Of a stretch of 40,711 bases of DNA, positions 24,255 to 35,769 are shown piece by piece. The position numbers and the translations under genes were made by a program. Under the pieces are notes generated by a model, which was not told where the DNA came from, ran no database searches, and saw only the letters and a program-made list of their open reading frames with translations. This stretch comes from an uncultured bacterium (GTDB lineage Bacteria > Krumholzibacteriota > Krumholzibacteriia > LZORAL124-64-63), in assembly GCA_937910695.1 (NCBI GenBank), contig CALEMW010000081.1, positions 1 to 40,711 on the forward strand, written 5' to 3'. Each line of letters opens with the position of its first letter. Positions within the stretch are counted from its first letter, which is position 1.

Positions 24255-25589
24255 TCAATGGCCGCCCAACATCTTCTGGGCGAACGTCTCGAGTCCCCCC
24301 GCGGCGTTGATCTGCCGCATCATGCGCCGCATGTCGCGATACTGCTTGAGCAGCTTGTTGACCTGCGAGACGTTCGTCCCGCTGCCCTTCGCGATGCGTT
24401 TACGGCGTGATCCGTTGATGAGGTCCGGGTTCCGGCGCTCGGCGTTGGTCATGGAATCGAGGATCGCCTCCACCTTGACCATCTGCTTCTCGTCCACGTT
24501 GGACTTGTCGAGCATACCGGCGTCGACGCCCGGCATCATCTTCATGATCCCTTTGAGGGGACCCATCTTCTTCACCTGGCGGATCTGTTTTTGAAAATCC
24601 TCCAGGGTGAACTGGTTTTCGAGGAAGCGCTGGGCCAGGCCCTCCGCCTCGTCCATGTCCATGGAATCTTCGGCCCGCTCGATGAGCGAAAGTACATCGC
24701 CCATGCCGAGAATGCGGCCGGCCATACGGTCGGGATGGAAGGTCTCGAGGTCTGCGACCTTCTCACCCGTCGACACCAGTTTGACCGGACGTCCGGTAAC
24801 CTTCAGCACCGAGAGCGCAGCGCCGCCACGGGCGTCGCCGTCCATCTTGGTGAGCACGGCGCCGTCGAAGCCGACCTTCTCGGCGAACTGCTGGGCGATG
24901 GTCACGGCCTCCTGGCCGATCATCGCATCGACCACCAGGAGCTTCTCGTCCATGGCGACCATCTTGTCGATGGCCCCGAGCTCGTTCATGAGCGTCTCGT
25001 CGATGTGCAGGCGACCTGCGGTATCGACGATCAGTACGTCGCAGTCGTTGTCCTTGGCGCGGCGGGCGCCCATTTTCACGATCTGGGCGGCGTTGCGGCG
25101 CTCGCGGTCGCTGTGGACCGGCACCCCGACCTGTTCGGCGAGGGTGATGAGCTGGTCGATGGCTGCAGGGCGGTAGATGTCGGCCGCCACGAGCATGGGG
25201 CGGCGCCCCTCCTTGACCAGCTTGTGGGCCAGCTTGGCGCAGAAGGTCGTCTTGCCGCTACCCTGGAGGCCCATGACCATGACGGTCGCCAAGGGCGTGC
25301 CGCTCAGGTTCAGGTCGCGGGTTTCGCCGCCGAGCAATTCGACCAATTCGTCGCGGACGATCTTGACGACCTGTTGATCCGCCGAGAGGTCGTCCCAGAC
25401 CTTCTGTCCTGCAGCGACTTCGCCGACACGGGCCACGAATTCCTTGGCCACACCGTAGTTGACATCGGCTTCCAGCAGAGCCATGCGCACTTCGCGCAGA
25501 GCATCGCGGATGTTGTCCTCCGTCAAACGCTCCTCAGAGGAGAGCTTGCGCAGAGCGCCGCCGAGTCGACTGGTGAGTTCCTGGAACAA
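24255..25589 (-). CDS. ffh: Signal recognition particle GTPase Ffh
   Basis: Binds signal peptides of nascent membrane proteins with SRP RNA and docks at FtsY. 444 aa. N domain at 1-85; G domain with GLQGSGKTT near 107, DTAGRLH near 190 and TKMDGDARGG near 248; Met-rich M domain from about 300 (MKMMPGV, RDMRRMMRQ). The start is TTG at 25589 with AGGAG 9 nt upstream, giving MFQELTSRLGG. First gene of the long translation operon ending in yraN. No SRP RNA gene was found in the window. Confidence 0.97.
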   Translation of the reverse strand: MFQELTSRLGGALRKLSSEERLTEDNIRDALREVRMALLEADVNYGVAKEFVARVGEVAAGQKVWDDLSADQQVVKIVRDELVELLGGETRDLNLSGTPLATVMVMGLQGSGKTTFCAKLAHKLVKEGRRPMLVAADIYRPAAIDQLITLAEQVGVPVHSDRERRNAAQIVKMGARRAKDNDCDVLIVDTAGRLHIDETLMNELGAIDKMVAMDEKLLVVDAMIGQEAVTIAQQFAEKVGFDGAVLTKMDGDARGGAALSVLKVTGRPVKLVSTGEKVADLETFHPDRMAGRILGMGDVLSLIERAEDSMDMDEAEGLAQRFLENQFTLEDFQKQIRQVKKMGPLKGIMKMMPGVDAGMLDKSNVDEKQMVKVEAILDSMTNAERRNPDLINGSRRKRIAKGSGTNVSQVNKLLKQYRDMRRMMRQINAAGGLETFAQKMLGGH

Positions 25590-25677
25590 GGCCGGGGGCT
25601 CCTATGATCAGCTGCAAAACACACAAAAGCAACGGGCGGACGTACACGACGCCCGGCCCTTCGAGCCGCGACCGCCC

Positions 25678-25706
25678 AGAATAGCCCACGAAATGTTGAA
25701 AATCAA
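25678..25706 (-). promoter_or_regulatory. Promoter of the ffh-rpsP-khpA-rimM-trmD-rplS-rnhB-yraN operon
   Basis: The minus strand has TTGATT (25701-25706), 17 nt, TATTCT (25678-25683). Predicted start near 25671, about 80 nt before the ffh TTG. The leader includes a GC-rich inverted repeat (CGGGCG...CGCCCG, about 25633-25655). Confidence 0.55.
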
Positions 25707-25711
25707 GTCGA

Positions 25712-26401
25712 TTATGGGTCTACGGGATGCTGACGGGCCCGCAACGATGCCACCGCCGCCGCCCGATCCGGCGCTCCGAACAGATAGGATCCGGTCACCA
25801 GGATATCGGCTCCGGCTTCCAGACAGCGCGGCCCGGTGTCGGCGTTGATGCCGCCGTCGACAGAAATGGCGAACGACCCCTCGCCCACTCCCCGCCTGCG
25901 GTCGAGTTCGGCGATGCGGGCTAGAGATTCGGGAATGAAGGCCTGTCCGCCGTATCCGGGTTCGACCGACATCACCAAAATAAGATCGATAAGGGCAAGA
26001 TACGGGGCGAGCGAAGCGATCGGCGTGGCGGGTCTCAACGACAGGCCCGCTTTCATGCCGGCGGCGCGGATCTGCGACAGCGTGCCCGCAGTGTCGCCTT
26101 CCGACTCGATGTGGACAGTCAGGGCGTCCATGCCCGCATCGGCGAAGGGCGAGATCAGATCGTCAGGACGGGTGACCATCAGGTGAGCATCCAAAGGCAG
26201 GTCTGTCCGCCGCCGCAAGGCTTTGGCAATGAAGGGGCCGAAGGTGAGATTCGGCACGAAATGGGCATCCATGACGTCGAGATGGAACAGGTCGGCACCA
26301 GCCAGTTCCATCGAGGCGAGATCGTCACCCACGGCGCCGAAATCGGCCGAAAGAACCGACGGCGCCACGGCCGTATCAGCGTGTCGAAGCCACCAGCTCA
26401 A
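25712..26401 (-). CDS. rpe: Ribulose-phosphate 3-epimerase
   Basis: Interconverts ribulose 5-phosphate and xylulose 5-phosphate. 229 aa TIM barrel. APSVLSADF near 13, HLDVMDAHFVPNLTFGP with the metal-binding His/Asp, DAHLMV, MSVEPGYGGQAF and VDGGINADT are all in place. The start is TTG at 26401: AAGGAGAG lies 6 nt upstream, and the start falls within the end of the PASTA gene (26-nt overlap). Last gene of the minus-strand cluster. Confidence 0.95.
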   Translation of the reverse strand: MSWWLRHADTAVAPSVLSADFGAVGDDLASMELAGADLFHLDVMDAHFVPNLTFGPFIAKALRRRTDLPLDAHLMVTRPDDLISPFADAGMDALTVHIESEGDTAGTLSQIRAAGMKAGLSLRPATPIASLAPYLALIDLILVMSVEPGYGGQAFIPESLARIAELDRRRGVGEGSFAISVDGGINADTGPRCLEAGADILVTGSYLFGAPDRAAAVASLRARQHPVDP

Positions 26402-27101
26402 TGGTCTCTCCTTTGAGGATCCGGGAACCGGGCGCGGGCTCCTGCTCCATGATCGTATTGGGCGGAATGCGGGAATCGCGGCGGTAGTGTGCAGGAGCCA
26501 GGACGCAACCGGAGGCTTCCACAGCCGCCCGAGCCGCGAACAGGGAACGCCCGCGCAGATCCGGCACCAGCAGGGAGGGCGTGCCGGAAGATTCAGACAC
26601 GATCAGATCCACGACGTGCCCCTTGTCTACCGGCGTTCCCGCAGCCGGTGATTGCCAGGCCACGGTCGATGCCACAGCACCGCTCCAGCGCAGGTTGAGA
26701 GTGCGGCCGAGCCTGAAGGTTTCTCGCTGCAGGGTGGCTTCTGCCTGACGCGGCGTGAGTCCTCTGAGGTCCGGTACCGGGCCCGCCGGTGGTCCGCCGC
26801 TCACGACCACGATGATGCGCCGACCGCTGCGGATCACCCCGCCGGGCTGGGGCTGCTGATCGATGACGGTGCCCGCCGGAGCGGACGGGTGTGCCTCTTC
26901 GCGAATCACCTCGAGGACCAACGCGACGGCGGCTGCCGATTCACGGGCGTCGGCCAGGGGCGCATCGAGCAGCGTGGGCACGCGGATTTCTTGATTGCGG
27001 TGGACCAGGCGAGGCATGACCAGAAAATTGAAGGCCAGTAGGCCGACGGCGAACACCGCGGCCAAACCGAGCAACGTCAGCAGGAACTGCCAGAGACGCA
27101 T
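26376..27101 (-). CDS. Membrane-anchored PASTA-domain protein
   Basis: 241 aa. One N-terminal transmembrane helix (about 5-30) is followed by three PASTA repeats: roughly 40-100, 105-172 and 175-241, each with the pattern VPDLRG...A...L......G...Q.P..G..V..G. PASTA domains bind muropeptides or the cell-wall stem peptide. No kinase domain is attached, unlike PrkC/PknB, and there is no catalytic PBP domain. It sits between rsmB (3-nt gap) and rpe; in Firmicutes the def-fmt-rsmB...rpe cluster contains a PASTA kinase and phosphatase at this spot, so this may be a kinase-less counterpart (inference). Confidence 0.88.
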   Translation of the reverse strand: MRLWQFLLTLLGLAAVFAVGLLAFNFLVMPRLVHRNQEIRVPTLLDAPLADARESAAAVALVLEVIREEAHPSAPAGTVIDQQPQPGGVIRSGRRIIVVVSGGPPAGPVPDLRGLTPRQAEATLQRETFRLGRTLNLRWSGAVASTVAWQSPAAGTPVDKGHVVDLIVSESSGTPSLLVPDLRGRSLFAARAAVEASGCVLAPAHYRRDSRIPPNTIMEQEPAPGSRILKGETIELVASTR

Positions 27102-27104
27102 CTC

Positions 27105-28439
27105 CTATCCTTCCTTGAGCAAACGGGCCGCAAAAAAACCATCGCCACCGTCGCGCCAGGGATTCCAGCGGCGAACGTCGTCGCCGTCCGCGCCAGACTC
27201 GGGGATCAACCCCGCTCCGCGCCGGCCCAACTCGACAAGCACCTCTTCGCCCTCTTCGCTTTCCAGGGAACATGTGGCAAACAACAGACGCCCCCCCGGG
27301 CGCAGCAGGCGTGCGGCTTCAAGAGCCAACGCCACGAGCCGTTCCCGATTGTCTTCGAGCGCCTCGGCTTTCACCCGCCAGCGGCCGTCCGGATGGTGTC
27401 GCAGCACGCCGGTACCAGAGCAGGGGCCGTCAAGAAGAACAGTTGCGAAGGTTCCGTCACCAAAAGGCGTCCGGCAACCGTCCGCGGCCACCACCGCCAC
27501 GCCTTCGCAGAGGGTGCGGGCGAGGTTGTCCTTCATGCGTTCCAAGCGCCGAGGTTCAATATCGATGGCCGTGATCGCACAGTCCTGCGGCAGCAACGCG
27601 CGCAGATGGATCGTCTTGCCACCGGGTGCCGCGCACATGTCCAGCAAAGGGCCCGCAACACCTGCGGCCAGCCACTCGGTGGCCTGTTGCACACTGCCGT
27701 CCTGGACGATCAGGCCTGGCCGTCCGGCAAGCATGAGCCCAAGTTCATCGCGGGTCAGCCGCGATGTGAGCTGCAGACTTGCGGCATGACCACCCGCGAC
27801 GACATCGTGCCCGAAGGCCGACAAAGCGGCCGCTTCGATGGCAGGATCATAACCGGGCAGCACGTGTAGCTCCACCGGCGGCGGCGAATTGTTGTGTTCG
27901 AGCAGGGCTACGGTGGCCTCCTCCCCGTGGCGTGCCAGCCAGCGGCGCACCAGCCAGGGCGGGTGGGAATGCCAAGAGGAGAGGTAGCCCGCCAGATCCT
28001 TGCCGCGGTCCTGGAAAACGGATTCGAGAGCCAGCCAGGGGTCGTTCTTCCCTTCGATGCGCCTGTGCACCGAACGCAGCAGCCCGTTGGCGAAGCCGCT
28101 CTGAGACGGGCCACCCGCCCGCCGTGCCAGTCGCACCGACTGATCCACCGCTGCGTGGGGTGGGATGCGGTCGAGGGTCAGCAGTTGATGAAGCCCGAGC
28201 CGCAGCGCCATGCGCACCCCGATGCGGATGCGTCCAGGGTGGCGGGCGAAGGAATCGATGACCCGGTCATAGCGTCGACGCCATTGCAGAACGCCACGGA
28301 TCAGCTCGGCGGTCAGGGCCCGGTCGCGGGGATCGGTGACGGTGTCGAGGGCGCGGTCGAGAGCTGTCTCGAGGCCTTCTCCCCGTTCGATCTCCAGGAG
28401 CGCCGTCCAGGCCCGGTCGCGGACCACCGTCGCGCTCAT
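27105..28439 (-). CDS. rsmB: 16S rRNA (cytosine-967-C5)-methyltransferase
   Basis: 444 aa. N-terminal NusB-like RNA-binding domain (about 1-140) and C-terminal Rossmann methyltransferase. The SAM-binding motif is DMCAAPGGKT. The PCSG cysteine is at 340 and the TCS cysteine, the nucleophile in E. coli RsmB (C389), at 390. The start ATG at 28439 forms an ATGA overlap with the fmt stop. Confidence 0.95.
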   Translation of the reverse strand: MSATVVRDRAWTALLEIERGEGLETALDRALDTVTDPRDRALTAELIRGVLQWRRRYDRVIDSFARHPGRIRIGVRMALRLGLHQLLTLDRIPPHAAVDQSVRLARRAGGPSQSGFANGLLRSVHRRIEGKNDPWLALESVFQDRGKDLAGYLSSWHSHPPWLVRRWLARHGEEATVALLEHNNSPPPVELHVLPGYDPAIEAAALSAFGHDVVAGGHAASLQLTSRLTRDELGLMLAGRPGLIVQDGSVQQATEWLAAGVAGPLLDMCAAPGGKTIHLRALLPQDCAITAIDIEPRRLERMKDNLARTLCEGVAVVAADGCRTPFGDGTFATVLLDGPCSGTGVLRHHPDGRWRVKAEALEDNRERLVALALEAARLLRPGGRLLFATCSLESEEGEEVLVELGRRGAGLIPESGADGDDVRRWNPWRDGGDGFFAARLLKEG

Positions 28440-29371
28440 GACTTCAAGACCGCGCCACGAGCAATGGGGCAACCGCGCAGGAATTCGGCTGCGGTCATGG
28501 GCCTTTTTCCGGGAGGCTGGATGCCGGTGATCAGCAGGGATCCTTCACCGCAGGCGACGACCAGTCCGTCCTCGTCACAGCGGATCACGGTGCCCGGCTC
28601 AACTGCGGAAGTCATCAGGGCCCAGGGTCGGGCTTCGGTGATCTTGAGCTGCCGATCTCCCAAGAACGTCGTGGCGCCGGGCCAGGGCATCAGGCCGCGG
28701 ATCTGGTTGTGCACAGTCCCTACCGGACGGCTCCAACGGATCGGCGAGAGAGAACGGTTGAGTTTGGGGGCATAGACCGCGCCGGTCTCGTTCTGGTCTT
28801 CGGAATGCACGCCGCCCGACTCGAGCAGGCGCAGGGTGTGGACCATGAGATCAGCGCCCAGCCCGGCCAGGGTTTCGAGAAGATCGCCGGCGGAGATTTC
28901 CGGGTCGATGGGCGTCGCTCGGTGAGCCAGGACCGGCCCCGTGTCGACGCCACGATCCATGCGCATGATCGAAACGCCGGTCCATTCATCGCCATGAAGC
29001 AGAGAATAGTGTACAGGCGAAACACCACGCCAACGCGGCAGCAGCGAAGCGTGGAGATTGATGCAGCCAAAACGGGGTGCCGAGAGCAGGGGCTCTTTGA
29101 GGATATGACCGAACGCCACCACGATCACGGCGTCGGGATTCAATCCGAGCACGGCTTCGGTGACGGCCGACGCGTCGCCCCGGCCCCAGTCCATCACATC
29201 GATGCCGTGTGCTGCGGCCGCAGTCTTGACGGACGTCGGCTCCAACTGACGGCCGCGCCCGGCGCGGCGGTCCGGCTGAGTCACCACCAGCTGGATGTCA
29301 AAACGGGCTTCGACAAGGGCGTCAAGGGTGGGCACGGCGAAGTCGGGCGAGCCCATGAACACGATCCTCAC
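28436..29371 (-). CDS. fmt: Methionyl-tRNA formyltransferase
   Basis: Formylates initiator Met-tRNA. 311 aa. RIVFMGSPDFAVPTL at the N-terminus, then INLHASLLPRWRG with the catalytic His and the folate-site loop, and MDRGVDTGPV with the Asp. The OB-fold C-terminal domain follows. The start GTG at 29371 overlaps the def stop (def ends ATGTGA) and has GGAGG upstream. Confidence 0.96.
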   Translation of the reverse strand: MRIVFMGSPDFAVPTLDALVEARFDIQLVVTQPDRRAGRGRQLEPTSVKTAAAAHGIDVMDWGRGDASAVTEAVLGLNPDAVIVVAFGHILKEPLLSAPRFGCINLHASLLPRWRGVSPVHYSLLHGDEWTGVSIMRMDRGVDTGPVLAHRATPIDPEISAGDLLETLAGLGADLMVHTLRLLESGGVHSEDQNETGAVYAPKLNRSLSPIRWSRPVGTVHNQIRGLMPWPGATTFLGDRQLKITEARPWALMTSAVEPGTVIRCDEDGLVVACGEGSLLITGIQPPGKRPMTAAEFLRGCPIARGAVLKS

Positions 29372-29907
29372 ATCGTTCCTCCGCGGAAAACCAATCCCAG
29401 GCGCCGGAGTGCCATGCGCCACAGTACGTCCCGACGTCCCCAGAAACCAAGATGGTCGATGAACAGGATTCCATCCAGATGGTCGATCTCATGCTGAACC
29501 ACGCGGGCCAGAATGCCACCGACCTCGAGCTCCTGCGGTTCTCCTGACAAATCATGGTACCGCACCCGAACCCTTCGGGGCCGCAGTACGAACCGGTAGA
29601 TTCCAGGAAACGACAGACATCCCTCCTCAAAGGGAACGATCTCGTCGGAACACTCCAGCAGTTCAGGATTGAGCATCACGACGGTCCGTCCGGGAGGATC
29701 ATCGGGCCGCCTGACGAGCACGACCCTGCGATCGTCGCCGACCTGAGGGGCGGCCAGCCCGATCCCGCGCTGGCTCCCCATCAGAACGTGCATGTCCCGG
29801 ACCAGATCCTCAAGGCCCCCTGCGGTCGCTGCCACGGGTCGACAGATCACCCGAAGCATCGGGTTCCAACATGGCAGGATTCTGCGCCGCGTCCCGACGT
29901 CCGTCAC
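29368..29907 (-). CDS. def: Peptide deformylase
   Basis: Removes the N-formyl group added through Fmt. 179 aa. Motif 1 GIGLAAPQVG at 48-57, motif 2 EGCLS at 95-99 (metal ligand Cys97), motif 3 QHEIDH at 138-143. I chose GTG 29907: AGGAGG precedes it by 4 nt and it keeps the RRRILPCWNPMLRVICRPV segment, which corresponds to the usual ILxYPDPxLRxxxxPV of the family. Starting at the later Met would remove that helix. The frame upstream of 29907 overlaps yajC and is not coding. Confidence 0.92.
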   Translation of the reverse strand: MTDVGTRRRILPCWNPMLRVICRPVAATAGGLEDLVRDMHVLMGSQRGIGLAAPQVGDDRRVVLVRRPDDPPGRTVVMLNPELLECSDEIVPFEEGCLSFPGIYRFVLRPRRVRVRYHDLSGEPQELEVGGILARVVQHEIDHLDGILFIDHLGFWGRRDVLWRMALRRLGLVFRGGTM

Positions 29908-29915
29908 GCCCCCTC

Positions 29916-30242
29916 CTAGGTCTCCAGGACAGAGGCGACGGCGTGGCGGGCCACTTCGATCTTCACGCCTTCGGACGTGGCGCAGACCAAGCGGTCCTCC
30001 TTCACGTCCTTGACGGTGAGCAGAAGTCCGCCGTTGGTGACGATGGAATCGCCGCGCTTGAGGTTTCCGAGCAGCTCCCGGTGCTTCTTCTGTTTCTGGG
30101 ACTGGGGACGCCAGATCAACAGATAGAAGATCACGACCATCATACCGATGAATACCAGGTTCATCATCAGGGGACCGGGGCCCCCCGCCGCCTCGCCGGA
30201 CTGGGGCGCGGGACTGAGGGCAAGGACGTGCAGCAGGGACAT
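29916..30242 (-). CDS. yajC: Preprotein translocase accessory subunit YajC
   Basis: 108 aa. One transmembrane helix (about 26-45, MMNLVFIGMMVVIFYLLIW) followed by the conserved RPQSQKQKKHRELLGNLKRGDSIVTNGG stretch in the cytoplasm. It associates with SecDF. The start ATG at 30242 has CGGAGGAGAG upstream. The usual tgt-yajC order is kept, but secD/secF do not follow; def does, 8 nt downstream. Confidence 0.93.
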   Translation of the reverse strand: MSLLHVLALSPAPQSGEAAGGPGPLMMNLVFIGMMVVIFYLLIWRPQSQKQKKHRELLGNLKRGDSIVTNGGLLLTVKDVKEDRLVCATSEGVKIEVARHAVASVLET

Positions 30243-30311
30243 GGTTCTCTCCTCCGTGGGTATTGGTTGCGGGTCCATGGTGGCACACGAACGCCGAGGT
30301 GGCAAACTGGA

Positions 30312-32713
<2,402 letters not shown>

Positions 32714-32714
32714 C

Positions 32715-33746
32715 TCAAAGGAGCTCCGCCTGGCTCGCCGAGCCGGTCTCGGGTGGGGTCAAGCCCAGGTGGTCATAAGTCCGCGGCGTGACTTCGCGCC
32801 CCCGCGATGTGCGTTTGAGCAGTCCGACCTGGATGAGGAAGGGTTCGACGACGTCCTCGAGGGTGTCGACCTCTTCCCCCAGCGACACCGCGAGGTTCTG
32901 CACACCCACGGGCCCGCCGGCAAAATGGTCGATGATCAGTCCAAGATATCGGCGGTCGAGGTCCTCCAACCCGAGATGATCCACACCCAGGCGAGTGAGA
33001 CCGAGATCCACCGTAGCACGGTCGAGCACGGTACGGTTCTCGATCTGGGCATAATCGCGCACACGGCGCAGCAGACGATTGGCGGCGCGGGGCGTGCCCC
33101 GGGATCGACGTGCCAATTCGAGGGCACCTGACGCATCGATGGTCACACCGAGTACCCCTGCCGAACGGACGACGATGGAGGCCAGCTCCTCCGGTGGATA
33201 GAAGTCGAGGTGACAGACGATGCCGAAACGGGAACGCAGCGCCCCGGTGATCATGCCCGCACGCGTGGTGGCCCCGAGCAGAGTGAACGGCGGCAGGTCG
33301 AGCTGGAAGTGGCGGGCGTTGGGCCCCTTGTCCACGACGATTTCGATACGCCGATCCTCCATGGCAGGATAGAGATACTCTTCGACGATGCGGTTGAGGC
33401 GATGGATCTCGTCGATGAACACCGCCGAAGGTCCCTCCTGCTGAGTGAGCAGGCCCACCAGCTCGGCGCTGTTCTGGAAGGCCGGTCCGCTGCTCAGGCG
33501 CAGCTCCAGCTCCATCTCGTTGGCGACGATGCCCGCCAGGGTCGTCTTGCCCAGACCCGGGGGGCCGTAGAACAGCACGTGGTCGAGCACCTCGCCCCGC
33601 TGCCTGGCGGCCTGAATGAACACGCGCAGATTTTCCTTCACCTTTTCCTGACCCACGAAGTCGTCGAGGGTCTTGGGGCGCAGGCCGATCTCCTGCTCCA
33701 GTTCCCTGGGCTTCAGGTTGGGGTCGGTCCAGCGCGATTCGTTCAC
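32715..33746 (-). CDS. ruvB: Holliday junction branch-migration ATPase RuvB
   Basis: 343 aa. AAA+ motor with LRPKTLDDFVGQEKVKENL, Walker A GPPGLGKTTL near 61-70, Walker B FIDEIHRL near 109-116, sensor 1 LLGATTRAG, and the winged-helix C-terminal domain. The start is GTG at 33746 with AAGGAG upstream. It works with RuvA and RuvC, encoded immediately before it. Confidence 0.97.
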   Translation of the reverse strand: MNESRWTDPNLKPRELEQEIGLRPKTLDDFVGQEKVKENLRVFIQAARQRGEVLDHVLFYGPPGLGKTTLAGIVANEMELELRLSSGPAFQNSAELVGLLTQQEGPSAVFIDEIHRLNRIVEEYLYPAMEDRRIEIVVDKGPNARHFQLDLPPFTLLGATTRAGMITGALRSRFGIVCHLDFYPPEELASIVVRSAGVLGVTIDASGALELARRSRGTPRAANRLLRRVRDYAQIENRTVLDRATVDLGLTRLGVDHLGLEDLDRRYLGLIIDHFAGGPVGVQNLAVSLGEEVDTLEDVVEPFLIQVGLLKRTSRGREVTPRTYDHLGLTPPETGSASQAELL

Positions 33747-33780
33747 GGTGCTCCTTCCGGGGCGTCTGTTCGGCGTAGCG

Positions 33781-34395
33781 TCAGCTCAGACGGCGCAGCG
33801 CGGCGCGGACCCATCCGACCGGGTTCGCGGCGACGTCCGGCTCGGCGGCCAGGGCGGCATCGAGAACCGAGGCGATCCGTGCCGGCGGCACACCCATGCT
33901 GGCGAGCATCTCCGCGGCGGCCATACGCTCCGGATCGGCGCCGGCATGGGCAGGCGCGGCGGCCGGGGCGTCGGCATCGTTGTGTGCCAGCAGTTCGAGG
34001 GGCACCTTGGCGCCGAGTTCCATGATGAGACGTGCGGCGGATTTCTTGCCCACACCCGGCAACGCCGTCAAGGCCTTCTCGTCGCCACGGTGCAGCGCCG
34101 CGCCGATCACGTTGGCCGGCGCTCCCGACAGCATGCCGAGTGCGACCTTCGGCCCGATGCCGCTCACTGTGGTCAGCAGGCGGAACAGGGTGCGGGTTTC
34201 ACGTTCGAGGAAACCAAAAAGGGTCCAGGCGTCCTCGCGTACCGAGAGATGGGTCCAGAGATGAATCGGCGCGTCTATGGCCGGCAACCTCTCGACGTCG
34301 CCGGCGGGCAGCGATACCGCGAGGCCCAGACCGCCCACCTCGACAACGACTTCGGGCCCACTCTGCTTGAGAATACCTGAGACGGTCGCGATCAC
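33781..34395 (-). CDS. ruvA: Holliday junction DNA helicase subunit RuvA
   Basis: 204 aa. N-terminal OB domain (VSGILKQSGPEVVVEVGGLG), two helix-hairpin-helix motifs (LLTTVSGIGPKVALGML and LTALPGVGKKSAARLIMEL), a flexible Ala-rich linker (about 138-155) and domain III that contacts RuvB. The start is GTG at 34395, in a GTGA overlap with the ruvC stop. Confidence 0.96.
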   Translation of the reverse strand: MIATVSGILKQSGPEVVVEVGGLGLAVSLPAGDVERLPAIDAPIHLWTHLSVREDAWTLFGFLERETRTLFRLLTTVSGIGPKVALGMLSGAPANVIGAALHRGDEKALTALPGVGKKSAARLIMELGAKVPLELLAHNDADAPAAAPAHAGADPERMAAAEMLASMGVPPARIASVLDAALAAEPDVAANPVGWVRAALRRLS

Positions 34396-34907
34396 TGACA
34401 CTCTCCTCCCTGTCCCGACGCCCGCAGCGCCAAAGGGCCGCCGCTCCTCATGGCGTGGCACAAGGCCAAGCCCAGGGCGTCGCTGGCGTCGAGCGACTTG
34501 GGCGGCTGCGGCAGCGCGAGCAGCCTCGTCACCATCCAGCGCAGCTGCTCCTTGGTCGCCGCGCCATTTCCGGTCAGCGCCATCTTAACCTCACGCGGGG
34601 CGTACTCGGCAATGGGAATGTCGTGGAGAGCCCCCGCCAGCAGGACCGCCCCACGGGCCTGGCCCAGAATCAGCGATGAGCGAGGATTGCGGGCGTTGAA
34701 GACGTTCTCGACCGACATGACCGTCGGACAGGACCGTCCAATCACTTCGACCATGGCTTCATGGATGGTGCGCAGCCTCCGCGGCAGATCGTCGCTCTTT
34801 TTGGCGCGGATCGTGCCGGCGTCGAGAAAACGCAGGCGCGAGCCGTCGGCGGCGACGACTCCGTACCCTGTGGCGTGCGATCCGGGATCCACTCCCAGCA
34901 CGATCAT
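34392..34907 (-). CDS. ruvC: Crossover junction endodeoxyribonuclease RuvC
   Basis: 171 aa. RNase H-fold resolvase: Asp7 in VLGVDPG, the Glu in SVENVF, and the two Asp of LDASDALGLALCH form the metal site. ATG at 34907. It is preceded by a strong hairpin that separates it from yebC, although ruvC has no evident promoter of its own. Confidence 0.96.
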   Translation of the reverse strand: MIVLGVDPGSHATGYGVVAADGSRLRFLDAGTIRAKKSDDLPRRLRTIHEAMVEVIGRSCPTVMSVENVFNARNPRSSLILGQARGAVLLAGALHDIPIAEYAPREVKMALTGNGAATKEQLRWMVTRLLALPQPPKSLDASDALGLALCHAMRSGGPLALRASGQGGECQ

Positions 34908-34925
34908 CGCTTCCCCCTATGACGA

Positions 34926-34948
34926 CGGGGCGGCCGGCGGCCGCCCCG
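34926..34948. terminator. GC hairpin between yebC and ruvC
   Basis: CGGGGCGGCC-3 nt-GGCCGCCCCG, 10 bp. On the minus strand it follows the yebC stop by about 30 nt and precedes the ruvC Shine-Dalgarno. There is no T-run, so it may attenuate or stabilise RNA ends rather than fully terminate. Confidence 0.45.
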
Positions 34949-34977
34949 GTTCGTTCCGAAGTGTCGCCGGCCCGATC

Positions 34978-35733
34978 CTACATCGACTCCATGATCTCGG
35001 CCATCTCGGCCTCGTCGATGTCGAAGTTCGCCGAGACCTGGGACACGTCGTCGAGATCGTCCATGGCGGAGATGAGCTTCATGAGCGTCACCGCGTCCCT
35101 GCCCTCGACCCGGACCGTCGTCGCCGGTTCCTGGAAGAGTTCGGAACCTATCACCGGCAGCTCCTGATCCTGCATCGACTGCAGGACCGACGTATAGTCC
35201 TCGAAGGCCGTCGTGATGACGATGCCGTCGCTCGTCTCCTCGACGTCTTCCGCGCCGGCTTCGATGGCCAGCTCCATGGCCTTCTCCATGTCGATGAGCG
35301 CCGAGTCCAGACTGATCGATCCCTTGCGGGTGAACAGGTAGGAGACGCAGCCAGTCGTGCCGAGATTGCCGTTGTACTTGGAAAAAGCGTGCCGCACCTC
35401 GGACGCAGTACGGTTGCGGTTATCGGTCTGAGTTTCCACGAGCACGGCCACGCCGCCCGGGCCGTAGCCTTCGAAGTTCAGCTCTTCGTAGACCGCGCCC
35501 TCGATTTCACCGGTCCCGCGCTTGATGCCGCGTTCGATGTTGGTGTTGGGCATGTTGGTGGCCTTGGCGGCCAGGATCGCCGTGCGCAGGCGCGCGTTGG
35601 TCTCCTGGTCGCCGCCCCCCATCCTCGCGGCCACGATGATCTCGCGGGCCAGACGCGACCAGACCTTGGACCTGGCCGCATCCTTAGCGCCCTTCTTGCG
35701 CTTGATCGTACTCCATTTGGAATGTCCGGACAT
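34978..35733 (-). CDS. yebC: YebC/PmpR family translation or regulatory protein
   Basis: 251 aa, full length. MSGHSKWSTIKRKKGAKDAARSK at the start, the PNTNIERGIKRGTGE segment and YGPGGVAVLVE are hallmarks. The family has been described both as DNA-binding regulators (often next to ruvC) and as factors relieving ribosome stalling, such as at polyproline. ATG 35733 with GGGAG upstream; 36 nt after the EF-G-like gene, so the two are probably co-transcribed. Confidence 0.95.
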   Translation of the reverse strand: MSGHSKWSTIKRKKGAKDAARSKVWSRLAREIIVAARMGGGDQETNARLRTAILAAKATNMPNTNIERGIKRGTGEIEGAVYEELNFEGYGPGGVAVLVETQTDNRNRTASEVRHAFSKYNGNLGTTGCVSYLFTRKGSISLDSALIDMEKAMELAIEAGAEDVEETSDGIVITTAFEDYTSVLQSMQDQELPVIGSELFQEPATTVRVEGRDAVTLMKLISAMDDLDDVSQVSANFDIDEAEMAEIMESM

Positions 35734-35769
35734 CTCGCTCCCATTTCCCGCGGACTGCGCGGACGCCGT

